From Acetobacteraceae bacterium (GTDB taxonomy: Bacteria; Pseudomonadota; Alphaproteobacteria; Acetobacterales; Acetobacteraceae), in assembly GCA_947478535.1 (NCBI GenBank), contig CANJXD010000206.1:1-9137 (forward strand): a DNA stretch of 9,137 bases, given 5' to 3'. Positions 1 to 5,979 of this stretch are shown in pieces; position 1 is the stretch's first letter; the number at the start of each line of letters is the position of its first letter. The notes under the pieces are model-generated. The model had not been told where the DNA came from. It made no database searches and worked only from the letters and a program-made list of their open reading frames with translations. A program made the position numbers and the translations under genes.

Positions 1-937
1 AGAAGCGCCCCTGGCCCTCGACCATGCGGCGGAGTTCCGCGGTCTTCGGCTTGCGCGGGTCGGCCCAATGGTTGACGTCCATCACCAGGTTCGCGGCCTG
101 CGGGAATTCGCGCACGAAGCGGAAGTTGGACGCGGCACCGTTCAGCACGGCGTAGATGCCCTTCGGCCGGATGCGGCGCTGCTGCAGGGTCTGCGACAGC
201 AGCACGAATTCACCGTAGTAGCTGGACGGGATGATCAGGTCCGGGTTCAGCGCGCGGATGCGAAGCGCGATGTTGGACATGTCCCGCGCCGGGGTCGGGT
301 GGCTGATCGTCTCCAGCACCTCAAACCCGCGCTTGGGCAGTTCGGTCTGCATCAGACGGGCCATGCCCGACCCGAACAGCCCATCCTCATGCACCACGAC
401 GACGGTCTTGGCCGGCTTGCCGGCGGCATCGTTCAGTTTCACGAGGTTGTCGAGCGAGGCGGCCGTCACGCTGCCGAAACCCGGCGAGAATCGGAAGGTG
501 TTGCGAAGCCCGCGCGTGACGATGGCGTCCGAGACGCCGACATCGACGATATAGGGCAGGTCGTAGCGGGAAGCGGCCTGGCTGCTGGCCAGGCAGATCG
601 GGCTGGCGAAGCCGCCGACGATGGCGACGACGCCTTCGCTGTTCATGCGCTCCACCTCGGCCGTGCCGCCTTCCGGCGAGGACCGGGCATCGCCGAACAC
701 CACCTGGATCTGTGCGCCGCCCATGGACTTGATGCCGCCCGTGGCGTTGAGGTCCGCGACCGCAGCCTCGGCGCCGATGCGGCCATATTCGCCGTCCTGT
801 GCCAGCGGGCCAGTGACGGGCTGGAGGATACCGACCTTGATCATGGCGGGCTGTGCCCGTAGCACGGCCGGCGCGGCGATGGCACCGGTGGCGCCCAGCA
901 GCACGGCCCGGCGCGAGGGCAGGAGAGCGTTCGGCAT
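1..937 (-). CDS. LivK-type ABC transporter substrate-binding protein (3' end outside window)
   Basis: Translating the minus strand from the ATG at 937-935 gives an open frame of 312 codons to the window edge, with no stop. The protein opens with a Tat-like signal: an SRRAVLLGA segment (R9, R10), a short hydrophobic stretch, then a likely cleavage near A28 (VLRA/QP). The mature part starts IKVGILQPVTGPLAQDG and continues with a GxxAEAAVADLNATGGI-type helix, FGDARSSPEGG, IVGGFASP and a FRFSPGF segment. This order is typical of type 1 periplasmic binding proteins related to LivJ/LivK, which capture amino acids, amides or similar small solutes for an ABC importer. A GGGGA stretch lies about 9 bases before the start. 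Family members are usually about 380-420 residues, so roughly a quarter is missing. The family is clear; the ligand is not readable. It is divergent from the other genes and may belong to a separate transport operon to the left. Confidence 0.9.
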   Translation of the reverse strand, partial: MPNALLPSRRAVLLGATGAIAAPAVLRAQPAMIKVGILQPVTGPLAQDGEYGRIGAEAAVADLNATGGIKSMGGAQIQVVFGDARSSPEGGTAEVERMNSEGVVAIVGGFASPICLASSQAASRYDLPYIVDVGVSDAIVTRGLRNTFRFSPGFGSVTAASLDNLVKLNDAAGKPAKTVVVVHEDGLFGSGMARLMQTELPKRGFEVLETISHPTPARDMSNIALRIRALNPDLIIPSSYYGEFVLLSQTLQQRRIRPKGIYAVLNGAASNFRFVREFPQAANLVMDVNHWADPRKPKTAELRRMVEGQGRF

Positions 938-1021
938 TCTTCGGATTCCCCGGTTAGCGTCCCTGTCGCGCGCCACCCGCGCGCGGCCTCTATCTGCGCT
1001 GCCCCGGCGTTTCCCGCAAGC

Positions 1022-1031
1022 TGTCCGGACA
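1022..1031. promoter_or_regulatory. 10-bp perfect palindrome in the divergent intergenic region
   Basis: TGTCCGGACA is its own reverse complement. It lies near the middle of the 229-base gap between the divergent LivK-type gene and the small plus-strand gene, 85 bases upstream of the former's start codon. Its position fits a dimeric repressor or activator site, but perfect 10-mers of this composition also arise by chance in GC-rich DNA, and no regulator gene is visible nearby. The rest of 938-1166 shows no coding potential that I trust. Confidence 0.22.
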
Positions 1032-1103
1032 ATTCCCACCCGCTGGTTCCTCGCCCTTCCGGCGTGCCGTCGGATTGCGCCAGACCAGGATCGGCGGTTT
1101 GCG

Positions 1104-1132
1104 TTGACGCCGCCGCGCCAGCCCCCTAACCG
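1104..1132 (+). promoter_or_regulatory. Weak candidate sigma-70-type promoter for the small gene
   Basis: TTGACG at 1104-1109 is a good -35 match. Seventeen bases further on, TAACCG (1127-1132) is a poor -10 match with only its first two bases in register. The pair ends about 34 bases before the ATG at 1167, a sensible distance. The call rests mainly on the -35 hexamer and on the expectation of a promoter in a divergent gap. Confidence 0.28.
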
Positions 1133-1166
1133 ACGCCCTCAACGACAGCCCGGGAAGGTCACGCCG

Positions 1167-1358
1167 ATGCGTTCGCATGAGGGTCAGTTCTCAGACAACC
1201 GCCCGATCCGCCGGTCCCCGCAGGAAAAGAAGCGCCTGCTGGCCGAGCTGAAGGAGACGCTGGCCGGCATCAAGCCCCACAACTCGCCCACGCTCCGCAC
1301 CACGCTGGTGGCACGGATCAAGGAGCTTGAGGCGGAGCTGGTGGCGGACCGAAAGTAA
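1167..1358 (+). CDS. Small charged hypothetical protein (63 aa)
   Basis: I do not recognise this family. The product is 63 residues, rich in Lys, Arg, Glu and Leu, with no Cys and no membrane segment, so it should be cytosolic. Residues 18-34 (PQEKKRLLAELKETLAG) and 47-63 (LVARIKELEAELVADRK) look like two amphipathic helices with Leu/Ile spacing suggestive of a short coiled coil, joined by a KPHNSPT turn at about 36-42. The start is chosen because GGAAGG (1153-1158) sits 8 bases before the ATG. The same frame stays open further upstream, but that part is antisense to the LivK-type gene and lacks a ribosome site. A hairpin follows the stop directly. The clear Shine-Dalgarno, the helix pattern and the flanking gap and hairpin support a real gene. 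No function is proposed. Confidence 0.68.
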   Translation: MRSHEGQFSDNRPIRRSPQEKKRLLAELKETLAGIKPHNSPTLRTTLVARIKELEAELVADRK

Positions 1359-1366
1359 CGATCTTT

Positions 1367-1398
1367 CGCCCCGGGCGGCTTCCGGCGCCGCCCGGGCG
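1367..1398 (+). terminator. Terminator-like hairpin after the small gene
   Basis: CCCGGGCGGC (1370-1379) pairs perfectly with GCCGCCCGGG (1387-1396) around a 7-base loop. Two more pairs can form if one C is bulged. It begins within 10 bases of the stop of the 63-aa gene and ends about 18 bases before the transporter start. No T-run follows (the next bases are CGCTTAAGC), so a strong intrinsic terminator is not assured. It could be a processing or stability element instead. Confidence 0.45.
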
Positions 1399-1416
1399 CG
1401 CTTAAGCTTCCGCCGG

Positions 1417-2397
1417 ATGAACGCCCAGGGGACGCGCCCGGAGACTGCCAACCAGAACGGCGCCCAAGAGGGCGGCCAAGCGGGCGGCCAGAAAAGCGGC
1501 CCTGAGAGGGCCGAAGCGCGCCGGGTCCTGGCCGGCATGGGGCTCATGCTCGCCTGCTGCCTCGTCTTCGCCGCGATGGGCGCCTGTTTCCGCGCCGCAA
1601 TGCAGGAAGGCCTGCCGGTGCCCGTGGTGCCCTTCGCCCGCGGCTTTTTCACCTGCCTGTTCCTGCTGCCCTGGCTGATCCGCAGCGGGCCCACCGTGCT
1701 GGCGACCCGCCGGCCCGGCGTGCACCTGTTCCGCTGCGGCGCCGGGCTGGTGGGGTTCATGGTGCATATGCTCGCCATCCTGTGGCTGCCGCTGGCGGAT
1801 GCGGTGGCCATCATGCATGCCCGCCCGCTCTGGGCGCTGCCGCTGGCCTTCCTCCTGCTGGGAGAACGGGTGGGCTGGGACCGCGCCATCGCGGCCGCCA
1901 TCGGTTTCACCGGCGTGCTCGTCATCGCCGGCCCGCAATGGAGCCTCCAAGGCGGAGCTCTGGGGGGGGATATCTCGGCCGGCACGATGATGGCGCTGAT
2001 CGGCGGGCTGACCGGGGCGCTGGTCCTGATCGCGGTCAAGAAGGCCTCCGCGACCGAACCGCCATCGCGCGTCGTCGCCTGGTATGCCATCGCCTCCGTC
2101 ATCGTCTGGGGGCCGGTATCCGCCTTCGTCTGGGTCACGCCGAGCGCCAAGGCGATGCTGCTGCTGATCGTCGGGTCGATGCTCGCCATCCTCGGGGATT
2201 TCTGCGCCTCCTGGGCCGCGCGGCGAGCGCCGGTGGGGCTGCTGGCGCCGATCGAATATGTGCAGATCCCGGCCTCGGCGCTGATCGGGTTATGGGTGTT
2301 CAGCGAGGCGCCAGGCTGGGAATTGCTGTGGGGGACGCTGATCATGGTCGGTGCGACGCTCTATCTCGCGCGCAGCGCGGCAAGGACCGGGACATGA
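1417..2397 (+). CDS. DMT superfamily (EamA-type) membrane transporter
   Basis: This 326-residue inner-membrane protein has about ten hydrophobic segments, roughly at residues 38-58, 68-88, 104-124, 127-148, 155-173, 187-207, 217-239, 246-264, 271-293 and 302-319. They form two five-helix halves. The first half ends in the LLLGERVGW signature (147-154), echoed by VFSEAPGW at 294-301, as in EamA (DUF6) drug/metabolite transporters. Such proteins export or import amino acids, nucleobases or other metabolites; the substrate is unknown here. The ATG at 1417 gives a normal family length, although its ribosome site is weak (GCCGG). An earlier ATG at 1327 would overlap the small gene. The first 36 residues are a Gln/Gly-rich cytoplasmic tail before helix 1, and ATGs at residues 41 and 44 are alternative starts. 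The stop overlaps the next gene by ATGA, implying translational coupling. A run of eight G (1962-1969) lies inside. Confidence 0.9.
   Translation: MNAQGTRPETANQNGAQEGGQAGGQKSGPERAEARRVLAGMGLMLACCLVFAAMGACFRAAMQEGLPVPVVPFARGFFTCLFLLPWLIRSGPTVLATRRPGVHLFRCGAGLVGFMVHMLAILWLPLADAVAIMHARPLWALPLAFLLLGERVGWDRAIAAAIGFTGVLVIAGPQWSLQGGALGGDISAGTMMALIGGLTGALVLIAVKKASATEPPSRVVAWYAIASVIVWGPVSAFVWVTPSAKAMLLLIVGSMLAILGDFCASWAARRAPVGLLAPIEYVQIPASALIGLWVFSEAPGWELLWGTLIMVGATLYLARSAARTGT
1962..1969 (+). repeat. G8 homopolymer inside the transporter gene
   Basis: Eight consecutive G occur at the codons for LGGD (residues 182-185), between predicted helices 5 and 6. Loss of one G would bring in a TGA at 1988-1990. 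Gain of one G would place translation in a frame that stays open to the end of the next gene. The run itself is certain; any role in phase variation is speculative. Confidence 0.5.
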
Positions 2398-3725
2398 ACG
2401 CCGAGGCGGCCTTCGCGGAAGGCTTCCGCACCACCCCCTTCTGGTGGGAAGCGGCGCCACCGCCCTCCCCCATCGTCACCGCCCTGCCGGATACGGCGGA
2501 GGCGGTGGTGATCGGCGGTGGCATCGCCGGGCTTTCCACCGCGCTCGAACTCGGGCGCGGCGGGATGCAGGCGCTGGTGCTGGACCGGGAGGCGATCGGC
2601 TGGGGGGCGTCATCCCGCAATGGCGGCGCGCTGTCCGGCGCGGGCAGCCTCGGGCGGGCGAAATCCGATGTCGCCAAGGGCATCGAGCCCGCCCTGCTGG
2701 AAGCCCTGGTGGATGAGGCGGAGGCCAGCTTCGACGCCTTCGAGACGATGCTGGAACGCGACGGAATCGCCTGCGACTACATCCGCTGCGGCCGCTTCGT
2801 CGGCGCCCATAGCGAGGCGGCGATGGCAACGCTCGCCAAGCGCGCCGCGCTGCTGAACCAGGCCCTGCCCGGCACGGCGGAGTTGCTGCCACGCGCGCGC
2901 CTCGCGGAGGAATTGCCGACGCCGCACTACCACGGCGGCATGATCAATCGCCGCGCCGGCAGCCTGCATCCCGCGAAATACACCCAGGGGCTGGCGGAGG
3001 CAGCGCGACGCGCCGGGGTGACGCTGGTGGGCGGCGTCAGCGTCACCGGCATCGCCCGGGAAGAAGCCCGGGAAGGCTCGGGCTTCCTGGTGGCGACCAC
3101 GGCGGGGGTGGTGCGGGCGCGGCAGGTGATGGTGGCGACCAATGGGTATACCGGGGCGGCCCTGCCCTGGCATCGCCGCCGCGTCGTGCCGGTCGCCAGC
3201 TACATGATCGCGACGGAGGTGCTGGGCCGGGACCGGGTGGCGGAGGTGCTGCCGAAGTTCCGCGTCTACGGCGACACGAAGAAGATCCTTTACTACTTCC
3301 GCCCTTCCCCGGACGGAGACCGCGTGCTGTTCGGCGGCCGGGCGACGCTGTCGGACACCGACCCACGCATCGGCGCCCACTGGCTGCACCAGCACCTGGT
3401 GCATCTGCTGCCGCAATTGCGCGGCGTGCGGATCACCCATGGCTGGAAGGGCAATGTCGCCTTCGCCTTCGACATGATGCCCCATGTCGGCGTGCAGGAC
3501 GGCGTCCACCATGCGCTGGGCTGCAATGGCAGTGGGGTGGTGACGATGACGCATCTCGGCACCGTTGCCGCGCGGATGATGCTGGGGGGCGACAACCGCG
3601 CTTCCGCCTTCAGCCGGCTGACCATGCCCACCATGCCCTTCTACAGCGGGACGCGCTGGTTCATGCCGGTGATCACGGGCTGGTACCGGCTGAAGGATTT
3701 CGCCAGCGGGTGGCGGGTGACCTGA
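2394..3725 (+). CDS. FAD-dependent oxidoreductase, DAO family (PuuB/DadA-like)
   Basis: This 443-residue cytosolic flavoenzyme of the D-amino-acid-oxidase fold probably oxidises a C-N bond of an amine or amino acid. The N-terminal FAD-binding segment AEAVVIGGGIAGLSTALEL contains GxGxxG at 41-46, with acidic D64 ending the second strand (LVLD). It is followed by WGASSRNGG (70-78), close to the GASGRNGG motif of gamma-glutamylputrescine oxidase and glycine oxidase relatives. Other family hallmarks are LHPAKY (191-196), VATNGYT (247-253), YYFRPSPDGDRVLFGGR (300-316) and the C-terminal GWKGNVAFAFDMMPHVG (350-366) and GCNGSGVVT (376-384). The FWWE near residue 16 also resembles PuuB-type N termini. 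The length is typical. The start ATG overlaps the transporter stop (ATGA), so the pair is coupled, suggesting the transporter moves the substrate or product. The exact substrate (polyamine derivative, sarcosine-like or D-amino acid) cannot be told from sequence. Confidence 0.92.
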   Translation: MNAEAAFAEGFRTTPFWWEAAPPPSPIVTALPDTAEAVVIGGGIAGLSTALELGRGGMQALVLDREAIGWGASSRNGGALSGAGSLGRAKSDVAKGIEPALLEALVDEAEASFDAFETMLERDGIACDYIRCGRFVGAHSEAAMATLAKRAALLNQALPGTAELLPRARLAEELPTPHYHGGMINRRAGSLHPAKYTQGLAEAARRAGVTLVGGVSVTGIAREEAREGSGFLVATTAGVVRARQVMVATNGYTGAALPWHRRRVVPVASYMIATEVLGRDRVAEVLPKFRVYGDTKKILYYFRPSPDGDRVLFGGRATLSDTDPRIGAHWLHQHLVHLLPQLRGVRITHGWKGNVAFAFDMMPHVGVQDGVHHALGCNGSGVVTMTHLGTVAARMMLGGDNRASAFSRLTMPTMPFYSGTRWFMPVITGWYRLKDFASGWRVT

Positions 3726-3764
3726 AACTGGCATGCGGCTTGCGGCAGACGGGCGGACGCCTGT

Positions 3765-3800
3765 CCCCCGCCGCGGCTGCCTCGGCCGCGGTGTGGGTTT
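3765..3800 (+). terminator. Terminator- or attenuator-like hairpin before the first THI5-like gene
   Basis: Bases 3765-3777 can pair with 3785-3797: a perfect 7-bp core CCGCGGC/GCCGCGG, then one G-T pair, one C-G pair, one mismatch and three C-G pairs, around a 7-base loop. TTT follows at 3798-3800. The hairpin lies 40 bases after the oxidoreductase stop and 23 bases before the next start codon. It could end the transporter-oxidoreductase transcript or tune read-through. The T-run is very short. Confidence 0.4.
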
Positions 3801-3812
3801 CCGCACGCCAAT

Positions 3813-3816
3813 GGAG
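3813..3816 (+). promoter_or_regulatory. Ribosome binding site that sets the start of the first THI5-like gene
   Basis: GGAG sits 6 bases before the ATG at 3823 and is itself just inside a competing in-frame ATG at 3811. It favours 3823 over the in-frame ATGs at 3811 and 3733. The signal peptide also begins neatly at 3823. Confidence 0.6.
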
Positions 3817-3822
3817 CATCCC

Positions 3823-4839
3823 ATGCCCAAAGCCTTCGCAACCGCCGCGCTCGCCGTCCTGCTCGGCGCCGTCTCTTCTCCCCTGGCCTGGGCGCAGGAA
3901 CCGGTGCGAATGATCCTCAACTGGCGGATGGAAGGCCCGAACGCGCCCTTTTTCCTGGCCGAGGATCGCGGCTTCTTCCGGGAGGAAGGGATCACCATCC
4001 GCATGGACCCCGGCGAGGGCTCCTCCGCCCCCATCGGGCGCATCGCGGCCGGGACCTATGATGCCGGGTTCGGCGACATCAACACGCTGATCGAATTCAC
4101 CGCCCGCCAGCCGGAACGGCGCGTGGTGGCGGGGATGGTGCTGTATACGCGCCCGCCGATGGCCGTGGTCAGCTTGGCGCGGGCCAATATCCAGCGGCCG
4201 CAGGACCTCATGGGTCGCCGAGTCGGTGCGCCACAGAATGATACGGGCTTCCGCCTGTTCCCCGCCTTCGCCACCCTGGCGGGCATCGATGCCAGCCGGG
4301 TCAACTTCCAGGCCGTCGCACCGAACCTCCGCGAAGCTCTGCTCGTTCGTGGCGAGGTGGAGGCTGTGACAGGTTTCGACTCCACGGTATGGTTCGCGCT
4401 GAAGGGCCTGGGCGTGCGGCGCGAGGATGTGCGCTTCATGTACTACGGCGATCACGGGGTCGATGTGCTGTCGAATTCCATCCTGATCTCGACCGAGACG
4501 GCCGAACGCCGGCCCCAGGTGGCCGCCGGGCTGATGCGCGCCATCACGCGCGGCTGGGTGGAAGCCATCCGCGACCCCGCCGGCGCCGTCCGCCACATCA
4601 CGCGGCGGGAGGCGCTGCTGGACGCGACTCTGGAGACCGAGCGCCTGCAATGGGTGATCGACAACCAGGTCCGCACGCCGGAAGCGGTGGCGAACGGCAT
4701 CGGCCATGTGGACCCCGCCCGCCTTGACCGTGCCATCGGCATCGTCGCCCAGGGATTCTCCCTGCCCCGCGTGCCGAACGCGACCGAGATCCTGGACCCC
4801 CGTTTCCTGCCCTCCGCCGCGCTGCGGCGGTTGAACTGA
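3823..4839 (+). CDS. NMT1/THI5-like ABC transporter substrate-binding protein, Sec-type signal
   Basis: This 338-residue periplasmic protein starts with a classic Sec signal peptide: MPK, a hydrophobic core, then cleavage predicted after A24 (LAWA/QEP). The mature part begins VRMILNWRMEGPNAPFFLAEDRGFF, the first-strand region typical of NMT1/THI5-like binding proteins. GSSAP at 67-71 and AGTYDAGFGDINT at 76-88 match the ligand-loop region of the family. Further conserved segments are GRRVGAP (131-137), GIDASRV (154-160), a central EAVTGFDS (180-187) and YYGDHGVDV (207-215). Members bind thiamine-pyrimidine precursors, nitrate, sulfonates, aromatic acids or other small ligands for ABC importers. 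It is a clear paralogue of the next gene, 37 bases away. No permease or ATPase gene is in the window. Earlier in-frame ATGs would add a 30-residue Arg-rich stretch ahead of the signal peptide and would run through a hairpin, so 3823 is preferred. The ligand is unknown. Confidence 0.92.
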   Translation: MPKAFATAALAVLLGAVSSPLAWAQEPVRMILNWRMEGPNAPFFLAEDRGFFREEGITIRMDPGEGSSAPIGRIAAGTYDAGFGDINTLIEFTARQPERRVVAGMVLYTRPPMAVVSLARANIQRPQDLMGRRVGAPQNDTGFRLFPAFATLAGIDASRVNFQAVAPNLREALLVRGEVEAVTGFDSTVWFALKGLGVRREDVRFMYYGDHGVDVLSNSILISTETAERRPQVAAGLMRAITRGWVEAIRDPAGAVRHITRREALLDATLETERLQWVIDNQVRTPEAVANGIGHVDPARLDRAIGIVAQGFSLPRVPNATEILDPRFLPSAALRRLN

Positions 4840-4859
4840 CCACCATCGCCAGAACGAAC

Positions 4860-4865
4860 AAGGAG
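4860..4865 (+). promoter_or_regulatory. Strong Shine-Dalgarno of the second THI5-like gene
   Basis: AAGGAG is a near-perfect anti-16S match, 11 bases before the ATG at 4877. It is the best ribosome site in the window and suggests high translation of this binding protein. Confidence 0.7.
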
Positions 4866-4876
4866 AGCTTCCGAAA

Positions 4877-5902
4877 ATGACCAGCCTCAATCGCCGCACC
4901 CTGATGGCCGCCGGCGCCGGCGCCGCCCTGGCGCTGCCCACGATCCGCACCGCGCAGGCGCAAAGCGCCGTCCGTTTCACGTTGGACTGGGCGTTGCAGG
5001 GCAACCACGGCATGTGGTCGCTAGCCGAGGATCGCGGCATCTTCCGCCGCGAACAGCTTGCCGTGCGGATGGACCGCGGCTTCGGGTCCGGCGATGCGCT
5101 GGTGAAGGTGGGGTCCGGTGCCTACGACATCGGCTTCGCGGATTTCTCCGGCGCGGTGAAGTTCAACGCCGACAACCCGGCGAGCCGGCTGGTGATGCTC
5201 TACCCCGTCTTCGACCGCACGGCGGCCGCCATCGTCACCATGAAGGGGCGCGGCATCGAGAAGCCGCAGGACGTGATGGGCAAGAACCTCGGCGCGCCCG
5301 AGGGCGAAGGCTCCCGCCTGCTGTTCCCGGCCTTCGCCCGCGTCGCCGGCATCGATGCGAGCCGCGTGCGCTGGACCTCCATGGCCGCCAATCTGCGCGA
5401 CACCATGCTGCGGACCCGCCAGGTGGATGCGGTGACGGGCTTCCTGTTCACCGTGCACTTCAACCTGGTCGGTCTCGGTATCCCGGAGGATGACATCCTC
5501 TCCTGGCCCTATGCCGAGCATGGCCTCGACCTCTACGGCTCCGGCGTGTTCTGCCGCGCGGATTGGCTGGAGCGGAACGGGGAGGTTGCTTCCCGCTTCG
5601 TGAAGGCCTCGGTCGATGGGCTGAAGGCGCTGCTGAACGACGTGCCGGGCGGCATGGCGAGCCTGAAGCGGCGTGAGCCGCTGTTCGACGAGGCGCTGGA
5701 AGCCCGCCGCTTCGCGATGACGCGGGACCGTTCGATCATCACGCCGAACACCCGCGCCAACGGCCTCGGCTATGTCGATATGGTGCGCGCGCAGCAGTTG
5801 GTGACGGTGAACGCCGAGGCGCTCGGCGTCGCCAATCCGCCGGCGGCGAGCACGATGTTCACGGATCGCTACCTGCCGCCGCGTTCGGAGCGCATGCTGT
5901 AG
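4877..5902 (+). CDS. NMT1/THI5-like ABC transporter substrate-binding protein, Tat-like signal
   Basis: This 341-residue periplasmic binding protein starts with a Tat-like leader (NRRTLMA, R6 and R7), an Ala-rich hydrophobic stretch, and probable cleavage after AQA at about residue 28. The mature start RFTLDWALQGNHGMWSLAEDRGIF matches the DWxxxxNHxG pattern of NMT1/THI5-like proteins more closely than its neighbour does. GSGDALVKVGSGAYDIGFAD (70-89) is the usual ligand-loop region. It shares AEDRGxF (50-56), GIDASRV (158-164) and AVTGF (185-189) in order with the preceding protein, so the two arose by duplication, although intervening residues have diverged widely. Expected role: delivery of a small, perhaps heterocyclic, ligand to an inner-membrane ABC permease that is not in this window. 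The next gene encodes a deaminase-type amidohydrolase, consistent with uptake followed by hydrolysis. Two hairpins overlap or follow its end. Confidence 0.93.
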   Translation: MTSLNRRTLMAAGAGAALALPTIRTAQAQSAVRFTLDWALQGNHGMWSLAEDRGIFRREQLAVRMDRGFGSGDALVKVGSGAYDIGFADFSGAVKFNADNPASRLVMLYPVFDRTAAAIVTMKGRGIEKPQDVMGKNLGAPEGEGSRLLFPAFARVAGIDASRVRWTSMAANLRDTMLRTRQVDAVTGFLFTVHFNLVGLGIPEDDILSWPYAEHGLDLYGSGVFCRADWLERNGEVASRFVKASVDGLKALLNDVPGGMASLKRREPLFDEALEARRFAMTRDRSIITPNTRANGLGYVDMVRAQQLVTVNAEALGVANPPAASTMFTDRYLPPRSERML

Positions 5903-5959
5903 GGCATGCGGCATGGGGTGGGTGGCAAGGCCCCCACCCCGACCCCTTCCTCCTTTCCA
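5891..5959 (+). terminator. Two adjacent hairpins and a pyrimidine tract
   Basis: The first inverted repeat, CGCATGC (5891-5897) with GCATGCG (5904-5910), has a 6-base loop and spans the stop codon of the second binding protein. The second, GGGGTGGG (5915-5922) with CCCACCCC (5933-5940), has a 10-base loop and is followed by a C/T-only tract containing TTCCTCCTTTCC. The arrangement is terminator-like and could separate binding-protein expression from the enzyme genes. It lacks a pure T-run, so partial read-through is likely. Confidence 0.5.
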
Positions 5960-5979
5960 GAATCCGAGGCCCCTGCCCC

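Noticed and set aside
68..862. 264-codon plus-strand open frame
   Set aside because: It is antisense to the LivK-type gene, and its translation is rich in His, Asp, Gly and Arg without any domain. The minus-strand reading has a signal sequence and recognisable family motifs.
1782..2393. Upstream extension of the oxidoreductase frame as a larger protein
   Set aside because: The stretch before the ATG at 2394 overlaps the transporter in another frame and is Arg/His-rich nonsense. The family length fits the start at 2394.
3733..3822. 30-residue N-terminal extension of the first THI5-like protein
   Set aside because: It would put an Arg-rich segment before a normal signal peptide and translate through a hairpin. 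The GGAG site favours 3823.
2610..4043. 477-codon minus-strand open frame
   Set aside because: Shadow of the FAD oxidoreductase and the first binding protein. It has no family motif, and His/Arg/Gly-rich composition is typical of antisense frames in GC-rich DNA.
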